DNA of 64,000 nt from Lysobacterales bacterium (GTDB lineage Bacteria > Pseudomonadota > Gammaproteobacteria > Xanthomonadales > Ahniellaceae): positions 186,001 through 250,000 of the forward strand of contig JACPFU010000003.1 of the NCBI GenBank assembly GCA_016182785.1, written 5' to 3'. Made by a program: the position numbers and the translations under genes. Under the pieces are notes generated by a model. The model made no database searches, had not been told where the DNA came from, and was given only the letters and a program-made list of their open reading frames with translations. Every line of letters begins with the position of its first letter. Within the stretch, counting starts at the first letter, position 1. Of the stretch, positions 26,449 through 38,291 are shown piece after piece.

Positions 26449-26751
26449 GGGGTCACGCGTGGGTAGTGAACGCACCGGGCGCCGCAGTGCGGTTCGGAGT
26501 GTGACCGAGCTCTGAGCGTGCCTGCATCCCGCCGCGGCGTGTTCCTTGCCCCTCTGTCTGAATGAGAGCACGCGAAACCAGGCGGGCCGGGCGCACTTTC
26601 CGAAATCTCGCAGGCCCAGGTCGGATCGTCACCGAAGCGGCACACCGGGCTGTGGGATACTTTGCGCATCACTGGGCGGCCGTCTCGCGATCTGAGAATG
26701 CGGGGTGCGAGGCTGCGTCCATCCTTTCCACTCCGACTCGAGGACCTCCCC
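26449..26751 (+). promoter_or_regulatory. recA upstream region with candidate -10
   Basis: This 303-bp gap holds no supportable gene. A possible extended -10 (GGGATACT, core 26656-26661) lies about 90 bp upstream of recA, with no clear -35. An inverted repeat CACA-N6-TGTG (26641-26654) abuts it. I find no E. coli-type LexA box (CTGT-N8-ACAG). The -10 and any operator role for the inverted repeat are tentative. Confidence 0.3.
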
Positions 26752-27789
<1,038 letters not shown>

Positions 27790-27794
27790 GTGGT

Positions 27795-27815
27795 GGCGCT
27801 GCAGCATGCAGCGCC
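27795..27815. repeat. Perfect hairpin just after recA
   Basis: A 9-bp perfect stem with a 3-base loop (GGCGCTGCA-GCA-TGCAGCGCC) starts six bases after the recA stop. It has the shape of a transcription terminator but no T run follows. It could be a weak or Rho-assisted stop, or a scar at the left junction of the restriction-modification insert. Confidence 0.5.
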
Positions 27816-27875
27816 GCGGCGCCTGCCTGCCGGGCAAGGATCGCGTGCCACTGTTTTTCGCCAGGATGCACAACC

Positions 27876-28532
27876 ATGACACTGCCTCGGCTCGACCTCG
27901 AACGGCTGCTCGCGGAGGCAGCGGTCTTTTGCGCAGAGCAGTCCGGCCGTGCCGAGAAGAGCTTGTATGGGGTCACGGATGGCAAGGCGGTCGGCACCTA
28001 CATCGAGCATCGCTTCAAGCTCCATCTGGGAGCGAGATATCAACTCGATTCCGGCAATTCAGCCAAGGGAATCGACTTTCCGAGCCTCGATGTGGACATC
28101 AAGGTCACCAGTGCTCGACAGCCGCAGTCCTCGTGTCCGTTCAATTCGGCGCGGCAGAAGGTATACGGGCTTGGCTACCACTTGGTCGTGTTTGTCTACG
28201 ACAAGTTCGACGATGCGAGGCGGAAGTCCGCGCAGCTGCGCTTGTTGCATGCGATCTTCATCGACAGGTCGCGCACCGCGGACTTCCAGACGACTCGGCG
28301 CCTGCGCGAAATCCTCGACGCCGAAGGCAACCGTGATGACTTGATCGCATTCATGCATGACCGCAACTTGCCCGTGGATGAAGTGGGTGCGATGGAACTG
28401 GCTGAGGAACTGTTGGTGCGTCGCCCGGAGCAGGGCTATCTGACCATCTCGAATGCGTTGCAGTGGCGCCTCCAGTACGGTCGAGTGATCGACGAAGCCG
28501 GGTTGGTCGACGGAATCAGGCGGGTGCGTTGA
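27876..28532 (+). CDS. Predicted type II restriction endonuclease
   Basis: This 218-residue protein precedes a DNA adenine methyltransferase gene by 2 bp, the usual layout of a type II restriction-modification pair. A likely PD-(D/E)XK nuclease core is visible: E44 in GTYIEHRF, D67 in GIDFPSLD and D74-I-K76 in VDIKVTS. A Gln/Ser-rich stretch ([16 protein letters not shown]) and strand [11 protein letters not shown] follow. I cannot name the recognition sequence. The ATG at 27876 was chosen over upstream in-frame starts that lack sequence character. It begins 86 bp after recA. Codon choice here is visibly less GC-biased than in neighbouring genes, which fits horizontal acquisition. Confidence 0.78.
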   Translation: MTLPRLDLERLLAEAAVFCAEQSGRAEKSLYGVTDGKAVGTYIEHRFKLHLGARYQLDSGNSAKGIDFPSLDVDIKVTSARQPQSSCPFNSARQKVYGLGYHLVVFVYDKFDDARRKSAQLRLLHAIFIDRSRTADFQTTRRLREILDAEGNRDDLIAFMHDRNLPVDEVGAMELAEELLVRRPEQGYLTISNALQWRLQYGRVIDEAGLVDGIRRVR

Positions 28533-28534
28533 GC

Positions 28535-30139
28535 ATGCGGCGCAAGGAAACATCGAAGTGGGAGTTCGGCGACTTCCAGACGCCCGTGGACCTGGCGTCG
28601 GCAGCGGTGGCGCTGTTGTCCAGACGCGGCCTGGCGCCGGCCACCATCATCGAGCCGAGTTGCGGTGTGGGCGCATTTCTGGTGGCCGCCCTGCGAGCAT
28701 TTCCGAGGGCGGAATGCGTGCTTGCCGCTGACATCAACCCGGAGTATCTGGCCGAGGCGGGCAAGGCTGTCGCGGATATCGGGGAGGGCGGGCGATGCGA
28801 GTTGCTTCACGCCGACTTCTTCCGAGCCGATTGGCGCCGCCTGATCGCGTCGAAGCGGATGCCGCTGCTGGTGCTGGGCAACCCGCCGTGGGTGACCAGC
28901 GCGGAACTGGGTTCGCTGCGCAGCGAGAACCTCCCGGAGAAGTCGAACTTCCAGCAATTGCGGGGCATCGAGGCGATCAGCGGCAAGAGCAACTTCGACA
29001 TCTCCGAGTGGATGTTGATCGAGTACCTGCGTTGGCTGGAGGGCCGCGAGGGTGCCGTTGCCGTCTTGTGCAAGACCTCTGTGGCCAGAAAGGTCCTGGT
29101 GCATGCGTTGCTCGGAAACGCGTCGCTCTCGAGCGCGGACATGCATCTGATCGATGCCAAGCGGCATTTCGGCGCTGCCGTGGACGCTTGTCTTCTGGTC
29201 ATGACGATCGGTCCGCAGAGGACCACGAATGAGTGCAACGTGTTCCAGTCGATCGAGGCCGATCGGCCACTTCGGAGCATCGGCTTGCGTGACGGCTGCC
29301 TGGTTTCCGACGCCAGTGCCTATGATCGCCACCCACACCTTCGCGGCGCGGATGCTGCCTACACCTGGCGCTCCGGCATCAAGCACGACTGCTCCAAGGT
29401 CATGGAACTGGAACCGGACGGACACTCCTTCCGCAATGCCCTGGGCGAATCGGTGTTGCTGGAAGGGCGATATCTCTATCCGATGCTGAAGAGCTCGGAT
29501 GTCGCCAGCGAAAGCGGCATTCGCTATGGCCGGAAGTACATGCTGGTCACACAGTCTGCGGTTGGTGAAGACACATCGTCGATCCGGAACTTGGCGCCGT
29601 TGACGTGGAGCTACCTGGAACGGCATCGGGCCTCGCTCGACAAACGTGCGAGTTCCATCTATCGAAACCGTCCGAGGTATTCCGTGTTTGGCGTCGGGGA
29701 CTATGCGTTCGCGCCCTGGAAACTGGCGATCTCGGGCTTCTACAAATCGCTGACGTTCAAGGTCGTCGCCCCGGTGCGGGGCCGCCCCGTCGTGTTTGAC
29801 GATACGGTCTACTTCCTGCCGTGTTGGACCGCAGAGGAGGCGGATTTCGTCGCGGACTTGCTGAATTCGGAGGTGGCGCAGGCGTTTCTCGGATCGCTGG
29901 TGTTCTGGGACGACAAGCGGCCGATCACGATCGAGGTCCTGAAGAAGCTGAACCTGCGTGCGCTTGCTGCCGAAGTGGGCCGTGAAGTCGAGTATGCGGG
30001 ACATGCGCGACGCCGCCGGGACCTGCAGGCGGAGTCCTCGGGTGGGCAGATGGCGCTTGGAGTCGCAGAAGCCCCTGCTGAGTACGCCACGCCTGGTTCC
30101 AAGGTTTCCCGAAGGCGAACGGTTGTCGCCGCGGAGTAG
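28535..30139 (+). CDS. Type II N6-adenine DNA methyltransferase
   Basis: This 534-residue methyltransferase should protect host DNA from the endonuclease encoded 2 bp upstream. Motif X is FGDFQTP (11-17), motif I (AdoMet binding) is EPSCGVGAF (40-48), and the acidic motif II is in ADINPE (D67). Motif IV is GNPPW (115-119), which indicates N6-adenine methylation. The long C-terminal half probably holds the target-recognition domain; specificity is unknown. Motif order X-I-IV with a C-terminal recognition region is typical of gamma-class enzymes. ATG 28535 is taken because the motif X region starts about ten residues later. Confidence 0.88.
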   Translation: MRRKETSKWEFGDFQTPVDLASAAVALLSRRGLAPATIIEPSCGVGAFLVAALRAFPRAECVLAADINPEYLAEAGKAVADIGEGGRCELLHADFFRADWRRLIASKRMPLLVLGNPPWVTSAELGSLRSENLPEKSNFQQLRGIEAISGKSNFDISEWMLIEYLRWLEGREGAVAVLCKTSVARKVLVHALLGNASLSSADMHLIDAKRHFGAAVDACLLVMTIGPQRTTNECNVFQSIEADRPLRSIGLRDGCLVSDASAYDRHPHLRGADAAYTWRSGIKHDCSKVMELEPDGHSFRNALGESVLLEGRYLYPMLKSSDVASESGIRYGRKYMLVTQSAVGEDTSSIRNLAPLTWSYLERHRASLDKRASSIYRNRPRYSVFGVGDYAFAPWKLAISGFYKSLTFKVVAPVRGRPVVFDDTVYFLPCWTAEEADFVADLLNSEVAQAFLGSLVFWDDKRPITIEVLKKLNLRALAAEVGREVEYAGHARRRRDLQAESSGGQMALGVAEAPAEYATPGSKVSRRRTVVAAE

Positions 30140-30152
30140 GGAGCCATCTCGC

Positions 30153-30614
30153 ATGCGCAAGGACAAGCCCCCGCCGACCCCGCGCGAACGCGCGCTGGCG
30201 CTGTTGGCGCGGCGCGAGCATTCGGCGCGCGAGTTGCAGCGCAAGTTGGTGCGCAAGGGAGTTGCGGGTGACGACGCGAAGGCGGCAGTCGGCGAACTGG
30301 GCGAGCGCGCATGGCAGGACGACGCGCGCTTTGCCGAGTCGCTGGTGCGCCGGCGGGCGTCGGACGGGTACGGGCCTTCGCGCATCCGCGCCGAGCTGGC
30401 GATGCACCGGATCGGGCGCGAGGCGGCGAGTGCGGCGATCGCTGCCGCCGAGCCGGATTGGCTGGGCATCGCGAAGCGGGTGTTCGCGGCGAAGTACCGT
30501 GATGCGGCCGGCGTCGACGCGCGCGAGCGGCAGAAGCGTGCGGCCTGGTTGGCTGCGCGCGGGTTCGACGCGGCAATGGTCCGGGCAGTGACCCGCGCCG
30601 ATCCCGAGGACTGA
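30153..30614 (+). CDS. recX: Regulatory protein RecX
   Basis: This 153-residue RecX controls RecA filament growth. It is made of three-helix repeats with family signatures: ALALLARREHSARELQRKL near residue 14, WQDDARFAESLVRRR near 52 and GYGPSRIRAELAMHRI. It normally follows recA directly. Here it starts 13 bp after the methyltransferase stop and 2.36 kb after recA. The start at 30153 excludes an in-frame upstream stretch that overlaps the methyltransferase gene. It converges on the diguanylate cyclase gene with a 13-bp gap. Confidence 0.92.
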   Translation: MRKDKPPPTPRERALALLARREHSARELQRKLVRKGVAGDDAKAAVGELGERAWQDDARFAESLVRRRASDGYGPSRIRAELAMHRIGREAASAAIAAAEPDWLGIAKRVFAAKYRDAAGVDARERQKRAAWLAARGFDAAMVRAVTRADPED

Positions 30615-30627
30615 GCGACCCGCCGAT

Positions 30628-32631
30628 TCAGGCCAGTTCGATGCGGTTGCGACCGGCGTTCTTGGCGCGATACAGCGCCGCGTCGGCGGTGGCGACCAGA
30701 CGATCGATGCCGCGTCGCTCTGGGCATTCGGCGGCGGCCACGCCGATGCTGACGCTGGCACGGATCGAGATCGCCCCGTACTGGAACGGCGCGCGGTCGA
30801 TCGACGCGCGCACGCACTCGGCGATCTCCGCGGCGCGCCTGGGCTCGGTGTCTTCGAGCAGCGCGATGAACTCCTCGCCGCCCCAGCGTCCGAAATGCGC
30901 TTCCGCCGGCAGCGCCGCGAGCATCCGCTGTGCCGCTTCGCGCAGTACCTCGTCGCCCGCCAGATGGCCGTGCTGATCGTTGATCCGCTTGAAGTGGTCG
31001 ATGTCGATCAACAGCACTGCCAGCGATTGCCGGTGCTCCTGCACCGCGCCCAGCACTTGCGCGAAGCGGGCGACGATCGCGCCGCGGTTGGCGATGCCGG
31101 TGAGTGCGTCGGTGTTGGCGACGCGTTGCAGTTCGATCGAACTCTCGGCGAGTGCGGCGTGCAGCCTGCGCGTTTCCTGGTAGCGGCGGTGCGAGAGCAG
31201 GGCAAATCCGGCGAGTAACGCCAGCCCGACCATCAGTCCGACACCGACGATGCGCTGACGGGTGATGCGCAGCGCCTGGATCTGGTTGTCGCGCGCCAGC
31301 AGCGAGCGCTCGGTCTCGGCGCGTTGCGCCGCCAGCGACCCTTCGAGGATGGCGACGCGGCGGCCGGCGATATCGATCGCGAGGGACTTGTCGAGTTCCT
31401 GGAATGCCTTGCGCGTGGCCATCGCCGCGGCCACCTCGCCGGTGGCCAGTTCGATGTCGGAGAGTTCGTCGAGTGCGGTGCGTTCGAGCACCTTGTCGCC
31501 GAGCTTGCGGGCCCCTTCGACCGTGGCGCGGCCCTCCTTGAGCGCGTTCTGCAGGTCGCCACGGACGCGCGCCACGCGCATGCGGTTGGCATGGATCTGC
31601 ACCTGGTCGCGGATCGCCACCGAGTCGTGCAGCGCGAATGCGCGCCGCGACCAGTCCTCGGCTTCGTCGATGCGCCCTTGCGCCAGGCGCGCGTCGGACA
31701 GGGCGGTGAACGAGTTGACCTTGTTCGGCGGGCTGCCGAGTTTGATCGAGGCGTTGGCCGCTTCCTCGCCGTGGCGCGCGGCTTCCTCGATCTGGCCCAG
31801 TTCCAGCAGTGCCCGCGACAACTCGCCGCGCAGTGCGATGCCTTCGCGCACGTCGCGCGGGCCGAGGTGCTTGAGCGCCTCGCGGATGTTCTGCGCGGCG
31901 AGTTCCTCGTCGTCGAGGTTGCGATGCAGGAATCCAAGCATGCGATAGGTGCGCGCCAGTTCCGAGGTATCCGCGGTCGCACGCGCGAGGTCGAGCGCCT
32001 GGTGGTGGTGCGCGAGCGCGTCGGCGAACTTGCCCATCCGCGCCAGCACCAGGCCGAGCGCGTTCAACGCGCGCGCCTGCTGGCGTCGATCCTGGCCGGC
32101 CAGCGCCAATTCCGCGGATTGGCCGAAGTAGCGGATGGCGGCCTCGAAATGGCCGAGCTTGCGCTCCAGCACGCCGCGGTTGTATGCCCACAACGAGCGC
32201 CAATCCTGCCGGCCGGCAGCGCTCGCGATCGTCTCCATCTCGCCGAGCACTTTGGCTGCACGTTCGGCGTCGCCGCGGTTGGCGTACATCGAGGCGAGAC
32301 GACTACGTGCGGCGATGGCGAGATCGTCGGCGTGCTCGCGGGTGGCGATGGTGGCCGCTTCGCCAAGCAGCGCGTAGGCGCGCTCCGGCTGTTCGAGTTC
32401 GTCGCAGAACTCGCCCATCGCAAGTCGAGTCCAGCCATCGGCGAGGGAGTTCGACTCGGTCTGCCCCCAGCGTTCGACCTCGCTCAGCAGGTCCTCCGCC
32501 GGACGCGTGCGATCGGAACGCAGCGCCGCGATTGCGGGGGGCTCGGTCGTCGCTCGCGTCTCGCTGGCGGCACTGGTGAACCCGGTCCGGGACCACAGCA
32601 GCAGCATGACCAGGGCGAGGCGGCGTGTCAT
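30628..32631 (-). CDS. TPR-domain diguanylate cyclase, membrane bound
   Basis: This 667-residue protein makes the second messenger c-di-GMP. It has a signal sequence or N-terminal helix (MTRRLALVMLLLW) and a long periplasmic array of TPR-like helical repeats (about 40-440). A transmembrane helix (461-480) and a GGDEF domain (about 505-667) follow. The active-site loop is RWGGEEF (GGEEF at 584-588), preceded by LLIDIDHFKRIND. The usual RxxD inhibitory site five residues before GGEEF is absent (PAEA). The periplasmic TPR part suggests sensing of a peptide or protein partner. The start at 32631 puts a signal sequence at the N-terminus; the in-frame extension beyond it overlaps the alaS promoter and start. 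Confidence 0.9.
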   Translation of the reverse strand: MTRRLALVMLLLWSRTGFTSAASETRATTEPPAIAALRSDRTRPAEDLLSEVERWGQTESNSLADGWTRLAMGEFCDELEQPERAYALLGEAATIATREHADDLAIAARSRLASMYANRGDAERAAKVLGEMETIASAAGRQDWRSLWAYNRGVLERKLGHFEAAIRYFGQSAELALAGQDRRQQARALNALGLVLARMGKFADALAHHHQALDLARATADTSELARTYRMLGFLHRNLDDEELAAQNIREALKHLGPRDVREGIALRGELSRALLELGQIEEAARHGEEAANASIKLGSPPNKVNSFTALSDARLAQGRIDEAEDWSRRAFALHDSVAIRDQVQIHANRMRVARVRGDLQNALKEGRATVEGARKLGDKVLERTALDELSDIELATGEVAAAMATRKAFQELDKSLAIDIAGRRVAILEGSLAAQRAETERSLLARDNQIQALRITRQRIVGVGLMVGLALLAGFALLSHRRYQETRRLHAALAESSIELQRVANTDALTGIANRGAIVARFAQVLGAVQEHRQSLAVLLIDIDHFKRINDQHGHLAGDEVLREAAQRMLAALPAEAHFGRWGGEEFIALLEDTEPRRAAEIAECVRASIDRAPFQYGAISIRASVSIGVAAAECPERRGIDRLVATADAALYRAKNAGRNRIELA

Positions 32632-32692
32632 GGCACGATGGTAGAGCAAGCCGTCGTGCGCTGCTGATGCCGGCCAGCGCACCGATCCGAGC

Positions 32693-32720
32693 TTGGCGTC
32701 GGGCCCGGCTCGGCTAGAAT
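32693..32720 (+). promoter_or_regulatory. Sigma70-type promoter of alaS
   Basis: TTGGCG (32693-32698) and TAGAAT (32715-32720) are separated by 16 bp and lie 30 bp upstream of the alaS ATG. They fit a housekeeping promoter. The divergent diguanylate cyclase start lies 62 bp away. Confidence 0.6.
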
Positions 32721-32749
32721 CGACGGTCTTTCGCATCCCCGGAATCCCA

Positions 32750-35383
<2,634 letters not shown>

Positions 35384-35405
35384 GCCACCACCCGGGGCGC
35401 GCTGC

Positions 35406-36302
35406 GTGTTCGACTGGAACGACGTGCAGGTCTACCTCGCGATTGCCCGCGGCGGTTCGCTCGCGGCCGCGGCGCGCACGCTGAAGGTGAATCACTCGAC
35501 GGTGTTCCGCCGCCTGAATGCATTCGAGGAGGCGCTCGGCGTGCGCCTGTTCGAACGCCTGCCGAACGGTTACGCGCTGACCCCGGAAGGCGACTCGATC
35601 CGGGCCGAGGCCGAAGCGGTCGAGGGCAACGTGATCGCGCTCGGGCGCAAGATCGCCGGGCGCGACTTCGCCCTGCGCGGCGACATCCGCGTCACCGCAC
35701 CGCATGGGCTGGCGACTGGATTCCTCGCCCAGTACCTGCCTGACTTCATCGCCCGCTACCCGGGCATCCGCATCGAGATCGCAGCGTCGGATTCCGATTT
35801 CGACTTGAACCGGCGCGAGGCCGACGTTGCGTTGCGCGCCACCACGCAGCCGCCCGAGCACCTGGTCGGGCGCCAGGTCGCCGCGTTGTGCTGGTGGGTG
35901 TACGCGAGCCCGGCTTACCTCGAGCGCATGGGGCGCCCCACCGGGATGCAGGACCTGAGGAAGCATCGCGTGATCGGCGCCGACGCCGCATTCCAGCGCC
36001 TGCCGGTGTTCGCCTGGTTGGCCCGCAATCTGCCGGACGACGCGATCATCGCCCGCGCCGGGGATCTTGAGACCATGGCCGCATTGGCCGGCGAGGCGGT
36101 CGGACTGGCGCTGCTGCCAAGCGACCAGCACACCCCGCGCCTGCAGCGGTTGTTCGCGGTCGAGCCGGCCTTCAGCGGCCAGCTGTGGCTGCTGACCCAT
36201 CCCGACCTGCGGCAGGTTGCGCGCATCCGCACCTTCATGGAGTTCCTTGCCGAGCGACTGCGCGGCGATCCACGGCTGGCCGCTGGCGTGGCGTCTTCCT
36301 GA
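35406..36302 (+). CDS. LysR-family transcriptional regulator
   Basis: This 298-residue regulator has an N-terminal winged helix-turn-helix (residues 1-60; GGSLAAAARTLKVNHSTVFRRLNAFEEAL, shown in part) and a substrate-binding effector domain from about 88. It starts with GTG at 35406, the only start that leaves the DNA-binding domain whole, 22 bp after alaS. The IRVTAPHGLATGFLAQYL beginning of the effector domain resembles the subgroup whose members often act on nearby or distant metabolic genes. No divergent target gene sits beside it, so its regulon cannot be read from context. Confidence 0.9.
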   Translation: MFDWNDVQVYLAIARGGSLAAAARTLKVNHSTVFRRLNAFEEALGVRLFERLPNGYALTPEGDSIRAEAEAVEGNVIALGRKIAGRDFALRGDIRVTAPHGLATGFLAQYLPDFIARYPGIRIEIAASDSDFDLNRREADVALRATTQPPEHLVGRQVAALCWWVYASPAYLERMGRPTGMQDLRKHRVIGADAAFQRLPVFAWLARNLPDDAIIARAGDLETMAALAGEAVGLALLPSDQHTPRLQRLFAVEPAFSGQLWLLTHPDLRQVARIRTFMEFLAERLRGDPRLAAGVASS

Positions 36303-36341
36303 GCCGTTCAGGCTGCGCGCCCATCCCCGGACACCTTCCCC

Positions 36342-36347
36342 TATAAT
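36342..36347 (+). promoter_or_regulatory. Consensus -10 box upstream of the OmpA-family gene
   Basis: A perfect TATAAT lies 55 bp before the ATG of the porin gene. No good -35 is found at 16-18 bp spacing, so recognition may rely on the strong -10 or on an activator. Confidence 0.55.
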
Positions 36348-36402
36348 CGCGCGCCGTTGTCCTGGGGCCCCGGGACAGCGCCATACCTACAAGGAGACTC
36401 CG

Positions 36403-37500
36403 ATGAACCGTAAGCAACTTTGCGTCCTGGTCGCGCTCGCGATCGGCGCCGGCGCCGTTTCGGCGCAGGACTACGACAACCGCTGGTATATCGCGCCCGC
36501 GCTTGGCTTCTCGCACAACGACAACGAGCGCTTCGTCGATTCCGACGACACCGCGTTCACTTCGATCGGTGTTGGCCGTTTCATCGGAGAGAACAGTTCC
36601 TTGGATCTGACACTCGACCATACGACGCGAAATTTCGGCAGCCAGCACCATTTCATTGGCAACTTCAACAGCTTCGGCCTGAGCGTCTCGCTGCGCCATT
36701 ACTTCACCGACTGGTCCTGGCGTCCGTACGTGAAGGCCGGCCTGGGTGTGGTGCGAGCCCATGCCACTGATCAGTTGCATGGGGCGGGATCGAATGACAG
36801 TTCCAGTCCCATGTTCGACGGCGGCTTCGGGTTCGGTCATGACTTCAGCGACGCGATTGCGATGCGCTCGGAGCTGACCTACCGCTACGACATGGACGAC
36901 GAGTCGATCCCCGGACAGGACCACTTCGGCGACTGGATCGCGAGCGTGGGTCTGACCATCAAGCTTGGCGAGCGCGCAGCCCCTGCGGCAGCCGCTGCCA
37001 CCGACCCGGCCGCGGAGCCGGCTGCGGCGGTGGAGACGCCGGCTGCTGCCGACTGCAGCACGCTCGATGACGACAAGGACGGCGTGAACAACTGCGATGA
37101 CAAGTGCCCGACCTCGGCCGCCGGCGAAGCCGTCGGTGCGGACGGCTGCGCTGCGGCGGTGGTGATCGACCTGCGCGGAGTCAACTTCGCGTTCGACAAG
37201 TCCGAGCTGACCGCGGAATCGATCGCGATCCTCGACCAGGCGGTCGATGTGCTGAACCGCTATCCCGCGCTGAAGGTGGAAGTCGCCGGCCACACCGACT
37301 CGGTCGGCACCGACACCTACAACCAGGGACTCTCGGAGCGCCGCGCCAAGGCCGTGTACGAGTACCTGACCGGCAAGGGCATCGCCGCGGATCGTCTGTC
37401 GGGCCCGAACGGCTACGGCGAAGCCAAGCCGATCGACACCAACGACACCTCGGAAGGCCGCGCCCGCAATCGCCGCACCGAACTCGTCAAGCAGCAGTAA
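36403..37500 (+). CDS. OmpA-family outer-membrane protein
   Basis: This 365-residue outer-membrane protein has a signal peptide (MNRKQLCVLVALAIGAGAVSA, cleavage before QDYDN) and an eight-stranded beta-barrel domain (about 22-190). An Ala/Pro-rich linker follows, then a calcium-binding type 3 repeat (DDDKDGVNNCDDKCP, about 221-237). The C-terminal OmpA peptidoglycan-binding domain has NFAFDKSELT, HTDSVGTDTYNQGLSERRA and the closing NRRTEL. It tethers the outer membrane to the cell wall. AAGGAG precedes the ATG at 36403 and a strong terminator follows the stop, so it is probably monocistronic. Confidence 0.93.
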   Translation: MNRKQLCVLVALAIGAGAVSAQDYDNRWYIAPALGFSHNDNERFVDSDDTAFTSIGVGRFIGENSSLDLTLDHTTRNFGSQHHFIGNFNSFGLSVSLRHYFTDWSWRPYVKAGLGVVRAHATDQLHGAGSNDSSSPMFDGGFGFGHDFSDAIAMRSELTYRYDMDDESIPGQDHFGDWIASVGLTIKLGERAAPAAAAATDPAAEPAAAVETPAAADCSTLDDDKDGVNNCDDKCPTSAAGEAVGADGCAAAVVIDLRGVNFAFDKSELTAESIAILDQAVDVLNRYPALKVEVAGHTDSVGTDTYNQGLSERRAKAVYEYLTGKGIAADRLSGPNGYGEAKPIDTNDTSEGRARNRRTELVKQQ

Positions 37501-37517
37501 TTCCGCTTCAATGAAGA

Positions 37518-37551
37518 AACAAGAAACCCCGCCTCGGCGGGGTTTCTTGTT
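37518..37551 (+). terminator. Rho-independent terminator of the OmpA-family gene
   Basis: A 16-bp perfect stem (37518-37533 with 37536-37551, core ACCCCGCC/GGCGGGGT) has a tight CCTCGG tip and a T-rich descending arm (GTTTCTTGTT). It lies 17 bp after the porin stop. The symmetric A/T-rich flanks mean it could also stop transcripts from the left-going strand, namely the accA-vapBC side. Confidence 0.9.
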
Positions 37552-37563
37552 GAAGGGTTGGCT

Positions 37564-37959
37564 TCAGAGCAATCGCGAGGGCAATCCCGCGCGATTGAGC
37601 AAGGAGACCGCCTGCCGGTCGAAGGACACGAAGACCTCGGCTCCCAGCCACTGGCTCTCGTGGGCGAGGATTGCATCGGCGAAATCGCCCCCGGCCTCCA
37701 AAAGCGCCAGTCCAGCGTCCACTGCCGACCGGTTCATGGCGACCTTCTCGGTGGCCGCGAGCGCACGAATTGCCGCGGCAATGTCCGCGACGTCGAAGCG
37801 ATAGACCTTGCGCAGCACCCAGACAAGCTCGCACAAACAGGGAAGTGACACCGCAATGAGCGTGGCTTCGGTGAGTGCCTTGTCGGCTGCGCGCGCCTGC
37901 CGCACATCGTCGCGCACCACGCTGCGCACCAGCACATTGGTATCGACCGCCAGCTTCAT
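37564..37959 (-). CDS. vapC: VapC-type PIN-domain toxin
   Basis: This 131-residue PIN-domain ribonuclease is the toxin of a toxin-antitoxin pair. The four acidic PIN residues are in place: LAVDTNVLVR at the start (Asp), LCELVWVL (Glu), DFADAILA (Asp) and VSFDRQA (Asp). The start at 37959 gives MKLAVDTNVL and overlaps the antitoxin stop by four bases (ATGA), as is usual for coupled toxin-antitoxin genes. The cellular RNA target is unknown. Confidence 0.88.
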   Translation of the reverse strand: MKLAVDTNVLVRSVVRDDVRQARAADKALTEATLIAVSLPCLCELVWVLRKVYRFDVADIAAAIRALAATEKVAMNRSAVDAGLALLEAGGDFADAILAHESQWLGAEVFVSFDRQAVSLLNRAGLPSRLL

Positions 37960-38207
37960 CTCTTCCCGGCCCAACCGCCGGCGGCTGCAGCCGCGATCTC
38001 TTCCAGCGTGGCGACCTTGTTGCGCTTGCCCGCGAGCAGGCCGAGAAAGCCGTCGATGCTTCCGCTCGGTCGCGCAGCGCGCAGCTGTGCCCGCCCATCG
38101 GGCAGCAGATCAAGCTCGATCTTCTCGCCGGGCTGGATTCCGAGGTGTTGCAGTACTTCCTTGCGGAACGTGACCTGACCCCGGGCGGTGACGGTGAGGG
38201 TGCTCAT
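37956..38207 (-). CDS. vapB: AbrB/SpoVT-family antitoxin (VapB-like)
   Basis: This 83-residue antitoxin has an N-terminal swapped-hairpin AbrB DNA-binding domain (STLTVTARGQVTFRKEVLQH, then LGIQPGEKIELDLLPDG). A C-terminal tail that should wrap the toxin follows. Antitoxins of this kind bind their own promoter and repress the operon. The ATG at 38207 is preferred because the AbrB fold starts at the second residue. It lies 84 bp beyond accA and overlaps the toxin gene by 4 bp. Confidence 0.85.
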   Translation of the reverse strand: MSTLTVTARGQVTFRKEVLQHLGIQPGEKIELDLLPDGRAQLRAARPSGSIDGFLGLLAGKRNKVATLEEIAAAAAGGWAGKR

Positions 38208-38291
38208 GTGGATGCGCCTGGTGACCTCGGTGCCGGCATGGTAATGCAAGACTGCATTACCTCCAATTCGACACCAACGTTACAGGGATCC

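Noticed and set aside
27795-27815. True intrinsic terminator after recA
   Set aside because: The stem is perfect but no T tract follows, so it is listed only as a hairpin.
38208-38291. Additional small gene between accA and vapB
   Set aside because: The 84-bp gap has no frame with a ribosome-binding site; it is more likely the vapBC promoter region.
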